NCBI RefSeq assembly: GCF_032586175.1
Contig: NZ_JAWHTE010000002.1
Span: 124,001 to 188,000 of the forward strand
DNA from: Ovoidimarina sediminis
GTDB taxonomy: Bacteria; Pseudomonadota; Alphaproteobacteria; Rhodobacterales; Rhodobacteraceae
Reading direction: 5' to 3'
Length of the DNA: 64,000 nt
Positions 51,240-60,190 of the stretch are shown here, one piece after another (within the stretch, counting starts at the first letter, position 1; every line of letters begins with the position of its first letter). The notes below the pieces were generated by a model. That model did no database searches. It had not been told where the DNA came from and saw nothing but the letters and a program-made list of their open reading frames with translations. A program made the translations under genes and the position numbers.

Positions 51240-51947
51240 ATGTCCATCCCCCGGGTCGACGCCATCTATGACGTGCTGAAGGCCAAGAGCATCGCCTTCG
51301 CCTTTCGCCCGGGCGACCGTCTGAACGAGGTTGCGCTGGCGCGGGAGCTTGAGGCGAGCCGCACGCCCTTGCGCGAGGCGCTGAACCGGCTGGTGTCGGA
51401 GGGGCTTGTGACGTTCCGGCCCGGCGAGGGGTTTTTCGCCCGGCCGCTGGAGCCGAAGACGATCTATGACCTGTACGAGCTTCGGGTGATCCTTGAAACG
51501 GCGGCGGTGCGGCTGGCGGTGGAGCGGGCCGGAGAGGCGGAGCTTGCGGCCTTCGCCGCGCGGCATGCCGATGCCGAAGCGCGGCTGAAGGGGATGACGA
51601 TCGGCGAGGCGGCGGAGGATGACGAGGCGTTTCACATGGGCATCGCCCGGCTGACCGGGAACGCGGCGCTGGAGGCCCGGCTGAACGGGGTGAACGAACA
51701 GATCCGGGTGGTGCGCTGGGTCGACATGACGAAACGCATCCGCGACACGAAGACCGAACACGCCGGCATGATCGACGCGCTTCTGGCGCGGGACGGGGTG
51801 GGGGCCGCGGCGCTGATGGAGCGGCACATCACCCGGCGGATGGATCAGGTGATGGACGCGGTGCGCGAGGGCATTTCGCATATCTACATGGATGGGTCGG
51901 ACGCGCTGGCGGCGCGCCCGGCGGTGGAGGCCGGCGATGCGGGTTGA
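51240..51947 (+). CDS. GntR family (FCD) transcriptional regulator
   Basis: The 235-residue regulator has an N-terminal winged helix (AFRPGDRLNEVALARELEAS, RTPLREALNRLVSEGLV, about residues 20-65) and a helical FCD ligand domain with metal-site pattern (ELRVILETAAVRLAVERA, and the late EHAGMIDALLARDG and ERHITRR). AGAGGAG precedes the ATG. It overlaps the following racemase-like gene by 11 bp and faces the ThDP gene across the palindrome, so it most likely controls the whole catabolic block. Confidence 0.94.
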   Translation: MSIPRVDAIYDVLKAKSIAFAFRPGDRLNEVALARELEASRTPLREALNRLVSEGLVTFRPGEGFFARPLEPKTIYDLYELRVILETAAVRLAVERAGEAELAAFAARHADAEARLKGMTIGEAAEDDEAFHMGIARLTGNAALEARLNGVNEQIRVVRWVDMTKRIRDTKTEHAGMIDALLARDGVGAAALMERHITRRMDQVMDAVREGISHIYMDGSDALAARPAVEAGDAG

Positions 51948-52656
51948 GGGCCGCAAGGCGATCTATGGTGCCTCAGTCGGGATCCTGATGCTGGAGGCGC
52001 GGTTTCCGCGGATTCCGGGCGATATGGGGCATGCGGGCACCTGGGAGTTTCCGGTGCTTTACCGGGTGGTGCGCGATGCCTCGCCCGACCGGGTGGTGCG
52101 GAAGGGGGCCGAAGGGCTTTTGCCCGAGTTCATCGACGCCGCGCGGGGCCTCGAACGCGACGGGGCGGACGGGATCACCACGAATTGCGGGTTCCTCGCG
52201 CTGTTTCAGAAGGAATTGTCGGAGGCGGTGGGCATTCCGGTCGCGACATCCTCTCTCCAGCAGGTGGGGATGGTGAACGCGCTTCTGCCGGCGGGGAAGC
52301 GGGCGGGGATCCTGACGATTTCGGGTTCCACCCTGACCGAGCGGCATCTTGCGGGGGCAGGCGTGCCCGAAGGCACGCCCATCGAGACGACGGAAGGCGG
52401 CGAGAGTTTCACCGAGGCGATCCTGGGCGATGCGCTCGCCCTCGACGTGGCGGCGGCGGAGCGGGACAACGTGGCCGCCGCGCGGCGGCTGTTGGAGCGG
52501 CATCCGGAGGTGGGGGCGATCGTTCTGGAATGCACGAACATGACGCCCTATGCGCGCGCGATCCGGCGGGCCACGGGGGTGCCGGTGTTTTCGGTCGTGG
52601 GGTTCGTCACCTGGTTTCAGGCCAGCCTTCAGCCGAAGCGCTGGGCGCTGGACTAG
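51937..52656 (+). CDS. aspartate/glutamate racemase superfamily protein
   Basis: The 239-residue protein has the Asp/Glu-racemase fold with two catalytic-type cysteines: GADGITTNCGFLALFQKEL and GAIVLECTNMTPYARAIRRA. Members are cofactor-independent racemases, hydantoin racemases, maleate isomerases or arylmalonate decarboxylases; ECTNM fits the racemase-type. It overlaps the GntR gene by 11 bp and is read with it. It may supply the D-form for the D-amino-acid-type oxidase nearby (inference). Confidence 0.88.
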   Translation: MRVEGRKAIYGASVGILMLEARFPRIPGDMGHAGTWEFPVLYRVVRDASPDRVVRKGAEGLLPEFIDAARGLERDGADGITTNCGFLALFQKELSEAVGIPVATSSLQQVGMVNALLPAGKRAGILTISGSTLTERHLAGAGVPEGTPIETTEGGESFTEAILGDALALDVAAAERDNVAAARRLLERHPEVGAIVLECTNMTPYARAIRRATGVPVFSVVGFVTWFQASLQPKRWALD

Positions 52657-52659
52657 GGT

Positions 52660-53145
52660 TCAGAACACCCCGAGGCTGAGGCCCGCGGCCATCGCCGCGC
52701 CAAGCTCGCGGCAGCGGGCGAGATCGGGCCCGGCAATCGTCTTTTCGGCAAGGATCGCCTCGGGCGTCTGGGCGTGGGTGCAGACGATCAGGGGTGGCTG
52801 AACCTCGCGCAGGCGCCAGCCCTGGGCGATGCGGGCGGTTTGCCGGGCCGCGCCCTCGCCATCCGACCCGGCGCAGATCATCTGGGCGTAGGGGCGGCCC
52901 TCGATCCGGCCGAGGACGGGGTAATAGCAGCGGTCGAAGAAATCCTTCATCACGCCGGAGAGGGAGGCGAGGTTTTCCGGGGCGCAGAAGAGATATCCGG
53001 CGGCGGCGAGGAGCATCTCGGGCTCGGCCGTCGCGGCGGGGATCAGCGTCGTCGGCGTCTCGTCCCGCGCGGCCTCTACGGCGGCCTCGGCCATCTGGCG
53101 GCTGCCGCCGGTGCGGGAGTGGTAGACGATGAGGAGTTCGGCCAT
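52660..53145 (-). CDS. flavodoxin-like NAD(P)H-dependent oxidoreductase
   Basis: The 161-residue protein has the flavodoxin fold: FMN-phosphate loop VYHSRTGGSRQMAEAAVEA at the N-terminus, YLFCAPENLASLSGVMKDFF (a typical P-(E/T)xxASLSG segment), and QMICAGSDGEGAARQTARIA. It is probably an FMN-dependent oxidoreductase or flavodoxin family protein. It is convergent with the racemase-like gene, three bp apart, so not part of the catabolic operon. The partner redox protein is unknown. Confidence 0.9.
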   Translation of the reverse strand: MAELLIVYHSRTGGSRQMAEAAVEAARDETPTTLIPAATAEPEMLLAAAGYLFCAPENLASLSGVMKDFFDRCYYPVLGRIEGRPYAQMICAGSDGEGAARQTARIAQGWRLREVQPPLIVCTHAQTPEAILAEKTIAGPDLARCRELGAAMAAGLSLGVF

Positions 53146-53213
53146 GGGGTGAGGGAATAGCGCGGGTAGCGCGAAAACACCATGTCGAGCGGGACGGGAT
53201 TTCGGGAAAGCGC

Positions 53214-53289
53214 TGGTGCCGCTGAAGGGACTCGAACCCCCGACCCCATCATTACGAATGACGTGCTCTACCAGCTGAGCTACAGCGGC
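53214..53289 (-). tRNA. tRNA-Thr (anticodon CGU)
   Basis: On the minus strand the cloverleaf is complete. Acceptor GCCGCTG pairs with CAGCGGC; D-stem GCTC/GAGC; anticodon stem CGTCA/TGATG with loop TTCGTAA gives anticodon CGT; T-stem GGGGG pairs with CCCTT (two wobble pairs) around TTCGAGT. The discriminator A and an encoded CCA follow (53214-53217). It decodes ACG, a favoured threonine codon in high-GC genomes. Confidence 0.97.
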
Positions 53290-53324
53290 GCCGGGGGCCT
53301 CTTAGCAGGGGTCGCGTGAGAGGG

Positions 53325-54899
53325 CTAGCCCGTTTTTCGGTGCTCTTCGATTTCGCCTTCCGGCGGGGCCGGTTCGGCGTCGGCGTCGATGACGACCGCC
53401 TCGTTCTGGTTGCTGGGTTCCGCTGTGGTATCCGGGGTTTCGGGGGCGTCGGGCCCGGGAGCCTCCTCCGCCGGGGCGGCGAGTTCGACGGGCTCTGCCG
53501 GCGGCTCCTCTTTCGCGGGTTCGGGCGTGCCGACGATCAGGGGCAGCATGGCGCCGCCCTGCATGGCCGTTTCGCTGCCCTGCGGGGCCTCGCGCCAGTC
53601 GAGCGAATCGAAGGCGCCGCAATTGCCGCAGACGGGCGTCCAGTGGCCCGGGATGTGCTGGCAGTTGCCGCAGACCCATTGCGGGCCGCGGGAGGCGTTC
53701 ACCGCGCGGGCGAGATAGCCCTTCACGATCGAATCCCCGGCCCCCTCGCCACGTTCGATCGCGGCCATGATCGTGAGGCTGCGGGCCGTCGGCGCCTCTT
53801 CCGCCAGCGTTCCCATGGCGCGGCGGGCGTCGCCGAAGTTTTCGGCGGCGATGTTGAGTTCGGCAAGCAGCATCTTCGTTTCGGGATCGCCGGCGTGCTG
53901 GCGGGTCAGGGCCGTGAAGCGCTTGAGCCGGGCCTCGGGCGTCTCATCGGGTTCGATCGTGCCGAAGGCGGCGGCGAGATCGGGATGGGGCCGGGCGTTC
54001 CACGCCTTCGTCAGTACGCGGGCGGCGTATTTCTTCTGCCCCTTCTCGATATAGCTTTCGGCGGCCATGACGGCGGCGGGCACGAGATCGGGCGACAGCT
54101 TGTTCGCCTGGATCGCGGTTTCGCGGGCCTCGATCGACTTGCCTTCCTCGACGATGGACTTCGCCTCGCCCAGCGCGAGGACGGCGTCGCGGCGGCGGTG
54201 GACGTTGCGCGGCAGCGTGCCGTATTTGAGCTTTGCGCCAAGGGTCTGGCGCGCGCCGCTCCAATCCCCGTGATCGGCCTGGAGGCGGAGGAGGATATCC
54301 TGCGTCTCTTCATGCCGGGGTTTGAGCGCGAAGGCCTTTTCGGCGAGCTTCATCGCGGTGTCGGTGTCGCCCGCGGCGAGCTTCTGCTTCATGATCCCGC
54401 GGACGCCGACGAAACGGGTGCGCTCATCCTGCAGAAGGCGCTTGTACACCTCTTCGGCCTTGGCGCGGTCGCCTGACATTTCCGCTGCCTGGGCGGTGAT
54501 GAGGTTGGTGAGTTCGGGCCGCTTGAGGTAGCGCTCGGCGCGGGCCGCCTTGGCCATGGCCGCCCTGCCCTCTCCGGACGCGAGTGCCATGAGACCGTCG
54601 GCCAGCGCCTCGAACCCCTTGCGTTCGCGCGCGCGGCCGCGCCAGCGGGTGATCGCGGTTTCATCGCCGCTGAGGAAGCGCAGGATCGCGACCGTCAGGC
54701 TGAGGAGTTTCAGGACAAGCCAGAGGGCCACCAGAAGCAGGCCGATCCCGATCAGCGCCTGAAGGGGCCCGAGGTTGAATTCGATGGTGCCGATCGCGAC
54801 GCGCACGCCGCCGCCGGTTTCGAGAAGGATCCCCGCGCCCCAGGTCAGTGCCGCGATGAGGCCGATAAACAGAACGATCTTTATGAGCGACCAGAGCAT
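53325..54899 (-). CDS. hemY: heme biosynthesis-associated TPR protein HemY
   Basis: The 524-residue inner-membrane protein (COG3898) has two N-terminal helices (LIKIVLFIGLIAALTWGAGI and LQALIGIGLLLVALWLVLKL), a TPR-type helical repeat region at about 100-400, and a C-terminal zinc-ribbon-like segment with paired CGNC motifs (WVCGNCQHIPGH, VCGNCGAFDSLDW), followed by an acidic Pro-rich tail. It is not protoporphyrinogen oxidase despite the same name in Bacillus. The neighbours Mic60 and HemD make the standard alphaproteobacterial arrangement. Confidence 0.93.
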   Translation of the reverse strand: MLWSLIKIVLFIGLIAALTWGAGILLETGGGVRVAIGTIEFNLGPLQALIGIGLLLVALWLVLKLLSLTVAILRFLSGDETAITRWRGRARERKGFEALADGLMALASGEGRAAMAKAARAERYLKRPELTNLITAQAAEMSGDRAKAEEVYKRLLQDERTRFVGVRGIMKQKLAAGDTDTAMKLAEKAFALKPRHEETQDILLRLQADHGDWSGARQTLGAKLKYGTLPRNVHRRRDAVLALGEAKSIVEEGKSIEARETAIQANKLSPDLVPAAVMAAESYIEKGQKKYAARVLTKAWNARPHPDLAAAFGTIEPDETPEARLKRFTALTRQHAGDPETKMLLAELNIAAENFGDARRAMGTLAEEAPTARSLTIMAAIERGEGAGDSIVKGYLARAVNASRGPQWVCGNCQHIPGHWTPVCGNCGAFDSLDWREAPQGSETAMQGGAMLPLIVGTPEPAKEEPPAEPVELAAPAEEAPGPDAPETPDTTAEPSNQNEAVVIDADAEPAPPEGEIEEHRKTG

Positions 54900-54909
54900 G
54901 GGGCCCCCT

Positions 54910-56433
54910 TTAATTCGTATTGAGGCTGGAGGAGAGCTCGGAAGCGGCCTGCAAAGCTTCGAGACGGGTGTTGGCGAGGGCGATCCAGTCGGACAGGCTT
55001 TCCTGCCCCGCTTGCGGAAGACCCCCGACCTCGGCAAGGGCGGTGTCGAGATCGCCGGCGCGGAGCGCGGCCTCGACGCGGGAGAGGACCGCATCGGGAT
55101 CGTCGCCCTCGCGCGGGGTGAGCGACCGGACGCCGGACTGGACGCGGAGGAAGGCCGTCAGGCGATCCAGCGGGGCCTCGCCCGTATCGGAGCGGATCGA
55201 CGCCTCGAGCGCGGTGCGGGCCGCGTCGGGGAAGGCCTGCTGGATGTCGGAGAGCGTGGGAACGCCCGCATCGGCGGAGCCCGCAAGGCCGGGGGGGACG
55301 TCGACCTCGGCGATTTCGCGCACCGATGCCAGGGGTTCGGCATAGGGCCCGCCATTCTGGAGCGCGCCGGTGACCTGGGCCCAGGCGCCGCGCAGGACGG
55401 CGGCCTGTTCTTCACTGAACGCCTCTTCCGAGATGCGGGTGGCTTCCTGCCGGGCTTCGGTGATTTCGGTCTGGGCATTCGAGATGGCGGCGTTGAGCTG
55501 ATCGCGGAATTCCGACAGGGCGGCGTCGAATTCATCGGCCTCGATCCCCGTGGCGGTGGGGCGCATGGCGATGGTTTCGACCCGTTCGGAGAGGGCGGAG
55601 AGCTGGCCCGAAAGCTCGTCGAGCCGGGTGGCGAGGGCCTGGGCCTCGGCCGAGACCGGCGCGACGGCGTCGCTGGCGATCTGGCCGGGATCGACGGCTT
55701 CGAGGGTTTCGATTCGGGCGGCCTGGCCGGCGATGCCACTTTCGAGCTCGGCAATGGCCGCCGCGTTATCCTCGGGCGAGAGGGCATCCGCGGTGCGCCG
55801 GTCATGCATGATGTTCGAGGCGACGAAGCCGAAGAAGGCGGCGATTGCGCCGCCCAGAAGCAGCGGGACGACGGCGGCATAGGCCGGTTTTTCGTTCGCG
55901 TTGGCCGGAACGGGCGCGGGCGGCGGCGCGGGTTTCGCGTCTTCGGCGGTGTCGGACGTACTTTCATCGTCCGGGCGATCGTCGGGGGCGTCGGTGCTTT
56001 CCGCCACGGCGGCCTCTTCGACGATTTCGCCGGTGGTTTCCTCGGGCGTGTCGCCGTCGTTCGACGGGGCCTTTTCACCCTCGGACGGGTTCGCGTCTTC
56101 GGTTGCCTCAGCTTCGGCGGATACCTCTTCGCTGGGTTCCGGGGCGTCTTCCGGGACGGGTGGTTCCGCCTCTTCCCCCGCCTCGGCCGGTGTTTCGGCA
56201 GTATCGTCCCTTCCCGGTACGTCGGCGGGTGCGTCGTCGCCCTGCCCTTCCCCGGTGCCCGGCGGCGGCGTTTCCGACACGATTTCCGCGTCTTCTATCT
56301 CGCTGGATGCCGCGTCGTCGCGTGCGGCTTCTGTCGCCTCGTCGAGCCGGTCCGTGGCGTCGGACGCGGCCTCATCGGCGTCGGGCTTGGAGTTCTTGGG
56401 CTTTCGGGCCAAGGCAGCAGCACCTCTCAACAT
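54910..56433 (-). CDS. mitofilin/Mic60-like inner membrane protein
   Basis: The 507-residue protein is the alphaproteobacterial counterpart of mitochondrial Mic60, which bends the inner membrane. It has an acidic Pro/Glu-rich disordered N-terminus (about 15-175), one membrane helix (YAAVVPLLLGGAIAAFFGFV, about 185-205), a coiled coil (about 220-330, IETLEAVDPG and LDELSGQLSALSERVETIA), and a C-terminal mitofilin-type domain with QAFPDAARTALEASIRSD. Context supports it: HemY follows and HemD precedes. A TTG 8 codons after the ATG has a better-placed SD, so the true start may be at ARKPKNSK. Confidence 0.9.
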   Translation of the reverse strand: MLRGAAALARKPKNSKPDADEAASDATDRLDEATEAARDDAASSEIEDAEIVSETPPPGTGEGQGDDAPADVPGRDDTAETPAEAGEEAEPPVPEDAPEPSEEVSAEAEATEDANPSEGEKAPSNDGDTPEETTGEIVEEAAVAESTDAPDDRPDDESTSDTAEDAKPAPPPAPVPANANEKPAYAAVVPLLLGGAIAAFFGFVASNIMHDRRTADALSPEDNAAAIAELESGIAGQAARIETLEAVDPGQIASDAVAPVSAEAQALATRLDELSGQLSALSERVETIAMRPTATGIEADEFDAALSEFRDQLNAAISNAQTEITEARQEATRISEEAFSEEQAAVLRGAWAQVTGALQNGGPYAEPLASVREIAEVDVPPGLAGSADAGVPTLSDIQQAFPDAARTALEASIRSDTGEAPLDRLTAFLRVQSGVRSLTPREGDDPDAVLSRVEAALRAGDLDTALAEVGGLPQAGQESLSDWIALANTRLEALQAASELSSSLNTN

Positions 56434-56487
56434 TCGGGCGGTGACCGGAGCGCACGGTCCCGCATCCCCTAGACTGCCCGGTGACGC

Positions 56488-57195
56488 TCAGGAACGCGAG
56501 TCGGAATCTAATACCCGTCGCGTCAGGTCAAGCATTGCGGCGGCCGTCGGTTCCGCCGCGATGGCGCATTGGGCGGCGGGGCGCGTCCAGGCGGCGGCGG
56601 TTCGGGCGCTGATCGCGACGATATGGGGCACGATATCGGCAGGAAGCGCCCGGGCGAGGAGATCGGCGCTGCGCGGCGAGAAAAGCGGGGCGATCACGCG
56701 GGCGGCGGCGGCGGCGCGGGTGGCGATGGCCGGATCGAGGGGGCGTTCTTCCTGATCGTAGACGACATGTTCGGCGACGGTGCGCCCCTGCCCTTCCAGC
56801 GCCTGCACGAGATCGTGGCTGACGTTCCGGCCGCGCAGGTAGAACAGCGGGCCAACGGGGCGGTCGCGGGCGACGAGGCGGACGAGATCTTCCGCTGTTC
56901 CCGAGGCCGAAACCGTGGTGAAGCCCGCGGCCCGCGCCGCTTCCGCCGTGGCGTCGCCCACGCAATAGGCGCGCTGCCCGGCGGCATCGGCCACACGGGG
57001 CGGCGCGTGGCGCGAGGTGAAGAGCACGACGGCATCGGGGGCGAGTGTGACCGGATCGCCCAGAGGCACGATTTCCTGCAGCGGGGACGTCAGGATTTCG
57101 GCCCCCGCCCCGGCGAGGCCGGCGGCGAAGGCGCCCGAGGATGCTTCGGGCCGGGTCAGCAGGATGACCGTGCCGGGCCCGGTCATCCCGGGCAT
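56488..57195 (-). CDS. hemD: uroporphyrinogen-III synthase
   Basis: HemD cyclises and inverts ring D of hydroxymethylbilane to uroporphyrinogen III. The roughly 235-residue protein shows the sparse family pattern: ILLTRPEASSGAFAAGLAGA at the start, DAVVLFTSRHAPPRVAD in the first domain, RAYCVGDATAEAARAAGF, FYLRGRNVSHDLVQAL, and the final AISARTAAAWTR. The start is uncertain; ATG at 57195 or 57186 both fit. No hemC lies upstream; instead tsaD is divergent, 67 bp away. It heads the hemD-mic60-hemY string. Confidence 0.9.
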   Translation of the reverse strand: MPGMTGPGTVILLTRPEASSGAFAAGLAGAGAEILTSPLQEIVPLGDPVTLAPDAVVLFTSRHAPPRVADAAGQRAYCVGDATAEAARAAGFTTVSASGTAEDLVRLVARDRPVGPLFYLRGRNVSHDLVQALEGQGRTVAEHVVYDQEERPLDPAIATRAAAAARVIAPLFSPRSADLLARALPADIVPHIVAISARTAAAWTRPAAQCAIAAEPTAAAMLDLTRRVLDSDSRS

Positions 57196-57262
57196 TGCGG
57201 ATTGTATTTCGCCATGGGCGAGTGGTAATCCGCCGTGCCACCACATTGCAACAGACCAGCCC

Positions 57263-58354
57263 ATGACCGCGCCCTTCCGGATCCTCGGAATCGAAAGCAC
57301 CTGCGACGACACCGCTGCCGCCGTGGTGCAATCGGGTGCGCCGGGGGCGCGCATCCTGTCGTCGGTCGTGGTCGGGCAGGACAGCCTGCACGCGGCCTTC
57401 GGCGGCGTGGTGCCCGAGATCGCCGCGCGGGCGCATTCCGAGCGGTTGGAGGATGTGACGCGGCGGGCGCTTGACGAGGCCGGTGTCGGGCTGGACAGGA
57501 TCGACGCGGTGGCCGTGTCGGCGGGGCCCGGGCTGATCGGGGGCGTTCTGTCGGGGGTGATGTTCGCGAAGGGCATCGCGGCGGGCCGCGATCTGCCGAT
57601 CCTGGGGGTGAACCACCTGGCGGGCCATGCGCTGACCCCGCGGCTGACCGATGACGCGGCGTTTCCCTATCTGATGCTGCTGATCAGCGGGGGGCATTGC
57701 CAGTTCCTGATCGCCGAGGATGCGGACCGGTTTCGCCGGCTGGGCGGGACGATCGACGATGCGCCGGGCGAGGCCTTCGACAAGACCGCGCGGATCCTTG
57801 GGCTGGGCCAGCCCGGCGGCCCTGCGATCGAGGCGGCGGCGGGCGATGGCGACCCGGCGGCGCACCGCTTTCCCCGCCCGCTTCTGGACCGGGAGGGATG
57901 TGACCTGTCGTTTTCCGGGCTGAAGACCGCCGTCCTGCGGGCGCGGGATCAGGCGATGGTGGAGGGCACGCTGGCGCGGCGCGATGTGAGCGATATCGCG
58001 GCGTCGTTTCAGGCCGCCGTCACCGAGACGCTGTTGGAGAAATCGCGGCGGGCCCTTGCGGCCTACATGGCCTTGTCGCCCGCCGATCCGGTTTTCGCCG
58101 TGGCCGGTGGGGTGGCGGCGAACAAGGCGATTCGGGCTGGATTAGAGACTGTTTCCGCCGATGCGGGGGTGCGGTTCATCGCCCCGCCGTTGGCGCTTTG
58201 CACCGACAATGCGGCGATGATCGGATGGGCGGGGCTTGAGCTTCACCGGCGCGGGCATCGCGATACGCTGGACTTCGCGGCGCGGCCGCGCTGGCCGCTG
58301 GATGCCACGGCCGGGGGCATGCTCGGCTCGGGCAAGAAAGGACCGAAGGCATGA
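57263..58354 (+). CDS. tsaD: tRNA threonylcarbamoyladenosine synthase component TsaD
   Basis: TsaD transfers the threonylcarbamoyl group to A37 of ANN-decoding tRNAs. The 363-residue ASKHA-fold protein has GIESTCDDTAAAVV at the N-terminus, the metal-binding HAAFGGVVPEIAARAHSE and GVNHLAGHALTPRL histidine motif, SGGHCQFL, GTIDDAPGEAFDKTARILGL, and CTDNAAMIGWAG near the end. The start is at ATG 57263. It overlaps gpsA by 4 bp. Confidence 0.97.
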   Translation: MTAPFRILGIESTCDDTAAAVVQSGAPGARILSSVVVGQDSLHAAFGGVVPEIAARAHSERLEDVTRRALDEAGVGLDRIDAVAVSAGPGLIGGVLSGVMFAKGIAAGRDLPILGVNHLAGHALTPRLTDDAAFPYLMLLISGGHCQFLIAEDADRFRRLGGTIDDAPGEAFDKTARILGLGQPGGPAIEAAAGDGDPAAHRFPRPLLDREGCDLSFSGLKTAVLRARDQAMVEGTLARRDVSDIAASFQAAVTETLLEKSRRALAAYMALSPADPVFAVAGGVAANKAIRAGLETVSADAGVRFIAPPLALCTDNAAMIGWAGLELHRRGHRDTLDFAARPRWPLDATAGGMLGSGKKGPKA

Positions 58355-59313
58355 CTGTTGCGGTGATCGGGGCGGGGGCGTTCGGCACGGCGCTGGCCGC
58401 GGCGCTGGCCCGGGACGGTGGGCCCGTGGTGCTTTGGGGCCGCGATGCGAAGGCCATGGCCGAGGTTGCGGAGACGCGGGTGAACGCGGGGTACCTGCCC
58501 GGAGTCGTGCTGCCTGAGGCGGTGACGGTGACGGCGGATCTGGCCGTGGCCGATGCGGAAGTTGTGCTTCTGGCCGTACCCGCGCAGCAGACGAGAGGGT
58601 TCTGGGAGGCGCATGGGCCGAAGCTTTCCGCAGGCACGGTGATCGCCTGTGCGAAAGGGATCGACCTGACCACGGGGCTTGGCCCGGCGCAGACGATAGC
58701 CTCTGCCGCACCGGAACGTGCGGTGGGCATCCTAACGGGGCCGAGTTTCGCAGATGAGCTGGGCGCCGGGCTTCCCACCGCGCTGACGCTGGCGATGGAG
58801 GATGCGGACCGGGCGGAAGCGGTGTGCCATGCGCTGAGCCGGACCGGATTAAGGCTCTATCACAGCGCAGATGTGATCGGGGCGGAGCTTGGCGGCGCGC
58901 TGAAGAACGTGGTCGCGCTGGCCGCCGGGATATGTATCGGTGCGGGTTTCGGCGAAAATGCGCGGGCAGCGGTGATCGCGCGGGGCTTTGCCGAGATGGG
59001 GCGGCTGGCCGAGGCGCTGGGCGGGCAGCGCGAGACGCTTGCGGGCCTGTCGGGGCTTGGCGATCTTGTGCTGACGGCGATGTCGGAGAAATCGCGCAAC
59101 ACCCGCACCGGGATCGCGATCGGGCGCGGGCAGGAGATCGACGCGTCGATTACCGTCGAGGGGATCGCCACCGCGCGGGCCGTTGCCGCGGCGGCGACGC
59201 GGCGGGCGCTGTCGCTGCCGGTGATGTCGGCCGTGGCGGGGATCGTGGACGGGCGGCTGACTGTCGAGGCCGCGAAGGATACGCTTCTGGCGCGGCCGCT
59301 GAAGCAGGAATGA
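58351..59313 (+). CDS. gpsA: NAD(P)H-dependent glycerol-3-phosphate dehydrogenase
   Basis: GpsA makes sn-glycerol-3-phosphate for phospholipid synthesis. The 320-residue protein has the Rossmann motif VAVIGAGAFGTALAAALARD, VNAGYLPGVVLPE, the GPSFADELGAGLPTALTLA block, the conserved lysine in GGALKNVVALAAGICIGAGF, and LSGLGDLVLTAMSEKSRNTR. Its start lies within the tsaD stop region (ATGA overlap), indicating coupling. The order tsaD-gpsA is common in alphaproteobacteria. Confidence 0.97.
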   Translation: MTVAVIGAGAFGTALAAALARDGGPVVLWGRDAKAMAEVAETRVNAGYLPGVVLPEAVTVTADLAVADAEVVLLAVPAQQTRGFWEAHGPKLSAGTVIACAKGIDLTTGLGPAQTIASAAPERAVGILTGPSFADELGAGLPTALTLAMEDADRAEAVCHALSRTGLRLYHSADVIGAELGGALKNVVALAAGICIGAGFGENARAAVIARGFAEMGRLAEALGGQRETLAGLSGLGDLVLTAMSEKSRNTRTGIAIGRGQEIDASITVEGIATARAVAAAATRRALSLPVMSAVAGIVDGRLTVEAAKDTLLARPLKQE

Positions 59314-59330
59314 GGGAAGGAGACGCCACG

Positions 59331-59744
59331 ATGCGCTATTGGCTGTTCAAATCGGAGCCGTCGACCTGGAGCTGGGATGATCAGGTGGCGAAGGGCGATG
59401 CCGGAGAGGAATGGGACGGGGTGCGGAATTACCAGGCCCGGAACAACATGCGCGAGATGAAGGTAGGCGACCGGGGGTTTTTCTATCACTCGCAGACCGA
59501 GAAGGCGATCGTGGGGATCGTCGAGGTGATTGCCGAAAGCCATCCCGACAGCACCACCGATGACGAACGCTGGGAGTGCGTGGACATCAAGGCGGTGCAG
59601 GCGTTCGGGACGCCCGTGACGCTGGAGATGTGCAAGGGGGAGCCGCGGCTGGAAGACATGGTTCTGGTGAACAACACGCGGCTGTCGGTGCAGCCGGTGA
59701 GCGCGGCGGAATGGAAGCTGATTTGCAGGATGGGCGGCGTTTGA
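59331..59744 (+). CDS. EVE domain-containing protein
   Basis: The 137-residue protein MRYWLFKSEPSTWSWDDQVA is an EVE domain, a PUA-like fold that binds modified bases in nucleic acids. Family blocks are WDGVRNYQARNNMREMKVGD, FFYHSQTEKAIVGIVEVI, and the C-terminal VLVNNTRLSVQPVSAAEWKL. The GGAG SD lies before the ATG, 17 bp after the gpsA stop, so it is probably in the tsaD-gpsA operon. Its target in bacteria is mostly unknown. Confidence 0.94.
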   Translation: MRYWLFKSEPSTWSWDDQVAKGDAGEEWDGVRNYQARNNMREMKVGDRGFFYHSQTEKAIVGIVEVIAESHPDSTTDDERWECVDIKAVQAFGTPVTLEMCKGEPRLEDMVLVNNTRLSVQPVSAAEWKLICRMGGV

Positions 59745-59754
59745 GGCGCGGGGT

Positions 59755-60108
59755 TCAGGGCGCGGCGGCGAAGACCTGATCTTCCCGCCCGAAATGGCGG
59801 GTAAGGAGGTAGTAGAGGACGGCGCGGTGCTTCGGATCGTCCGGCGCGCCGTATTCCGACAGCGCGACCTCGATCGTATCGTCAAGTTCGGGCCCATCGC
59901 GGAGGGCGAGTTTGCGGATCAGGAAGTTTTCCCTCACCTGGGCAAGATCCGCCTCTGAATCAGGGTCTATTACGGCCGTTTTCGCGTTGTAGATAAGCGG
60001 TCCGCAGCCCAGGACGACGGCTTCCAGCAAGGCGGGATCGGGCGTGACCCCGCATTTTTCGCGGAGTTCGCGGGCGTAGAGATCGGTCAGCTCTGCGCGG
60101 CGGCCCAT
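59755..60108 (-). CDS. DUF2853 family protein
   Basis: The 117-residue protein has the DUF2853 pattern, with a helical ELTDLYARELREKCGVTPD start, a KTAVIDPDSEADLAQVRENF core and the late YLLTRHFGRED. Its function is not known. I chose the ATG at MGRRAELTDLY. It is convergent with the EVE gene and lies downstream of the strong hairpin that follows ahcY. Confidence 0.88.
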   Translation of the reverse strand: MGRRAELTDLYARELREKCGVTPDPALLEAVVLGCGPLIYNAKTAVIDPDSEADLAQVRENFLIRKLALRDGPELDDTIEVALSEYGAPDDPKHRAVLYYLLTRHFGREDQVFAAAP

Positions 60109-60190
60109 GGTTGGCGATCCCCGTTCGGTTGCGGGGCGGAGTGTAGTCGCGCGCGGCGGTTCGGGCAATCTTGACGGCAGGCGAAACGGA

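Noticed and set aside
53214..53289. Genomic-island attachment site at tRNA-Thr
   Set aside because: No integrase, no repeat of the tRNA 3' end and no composition change was seen on either side.
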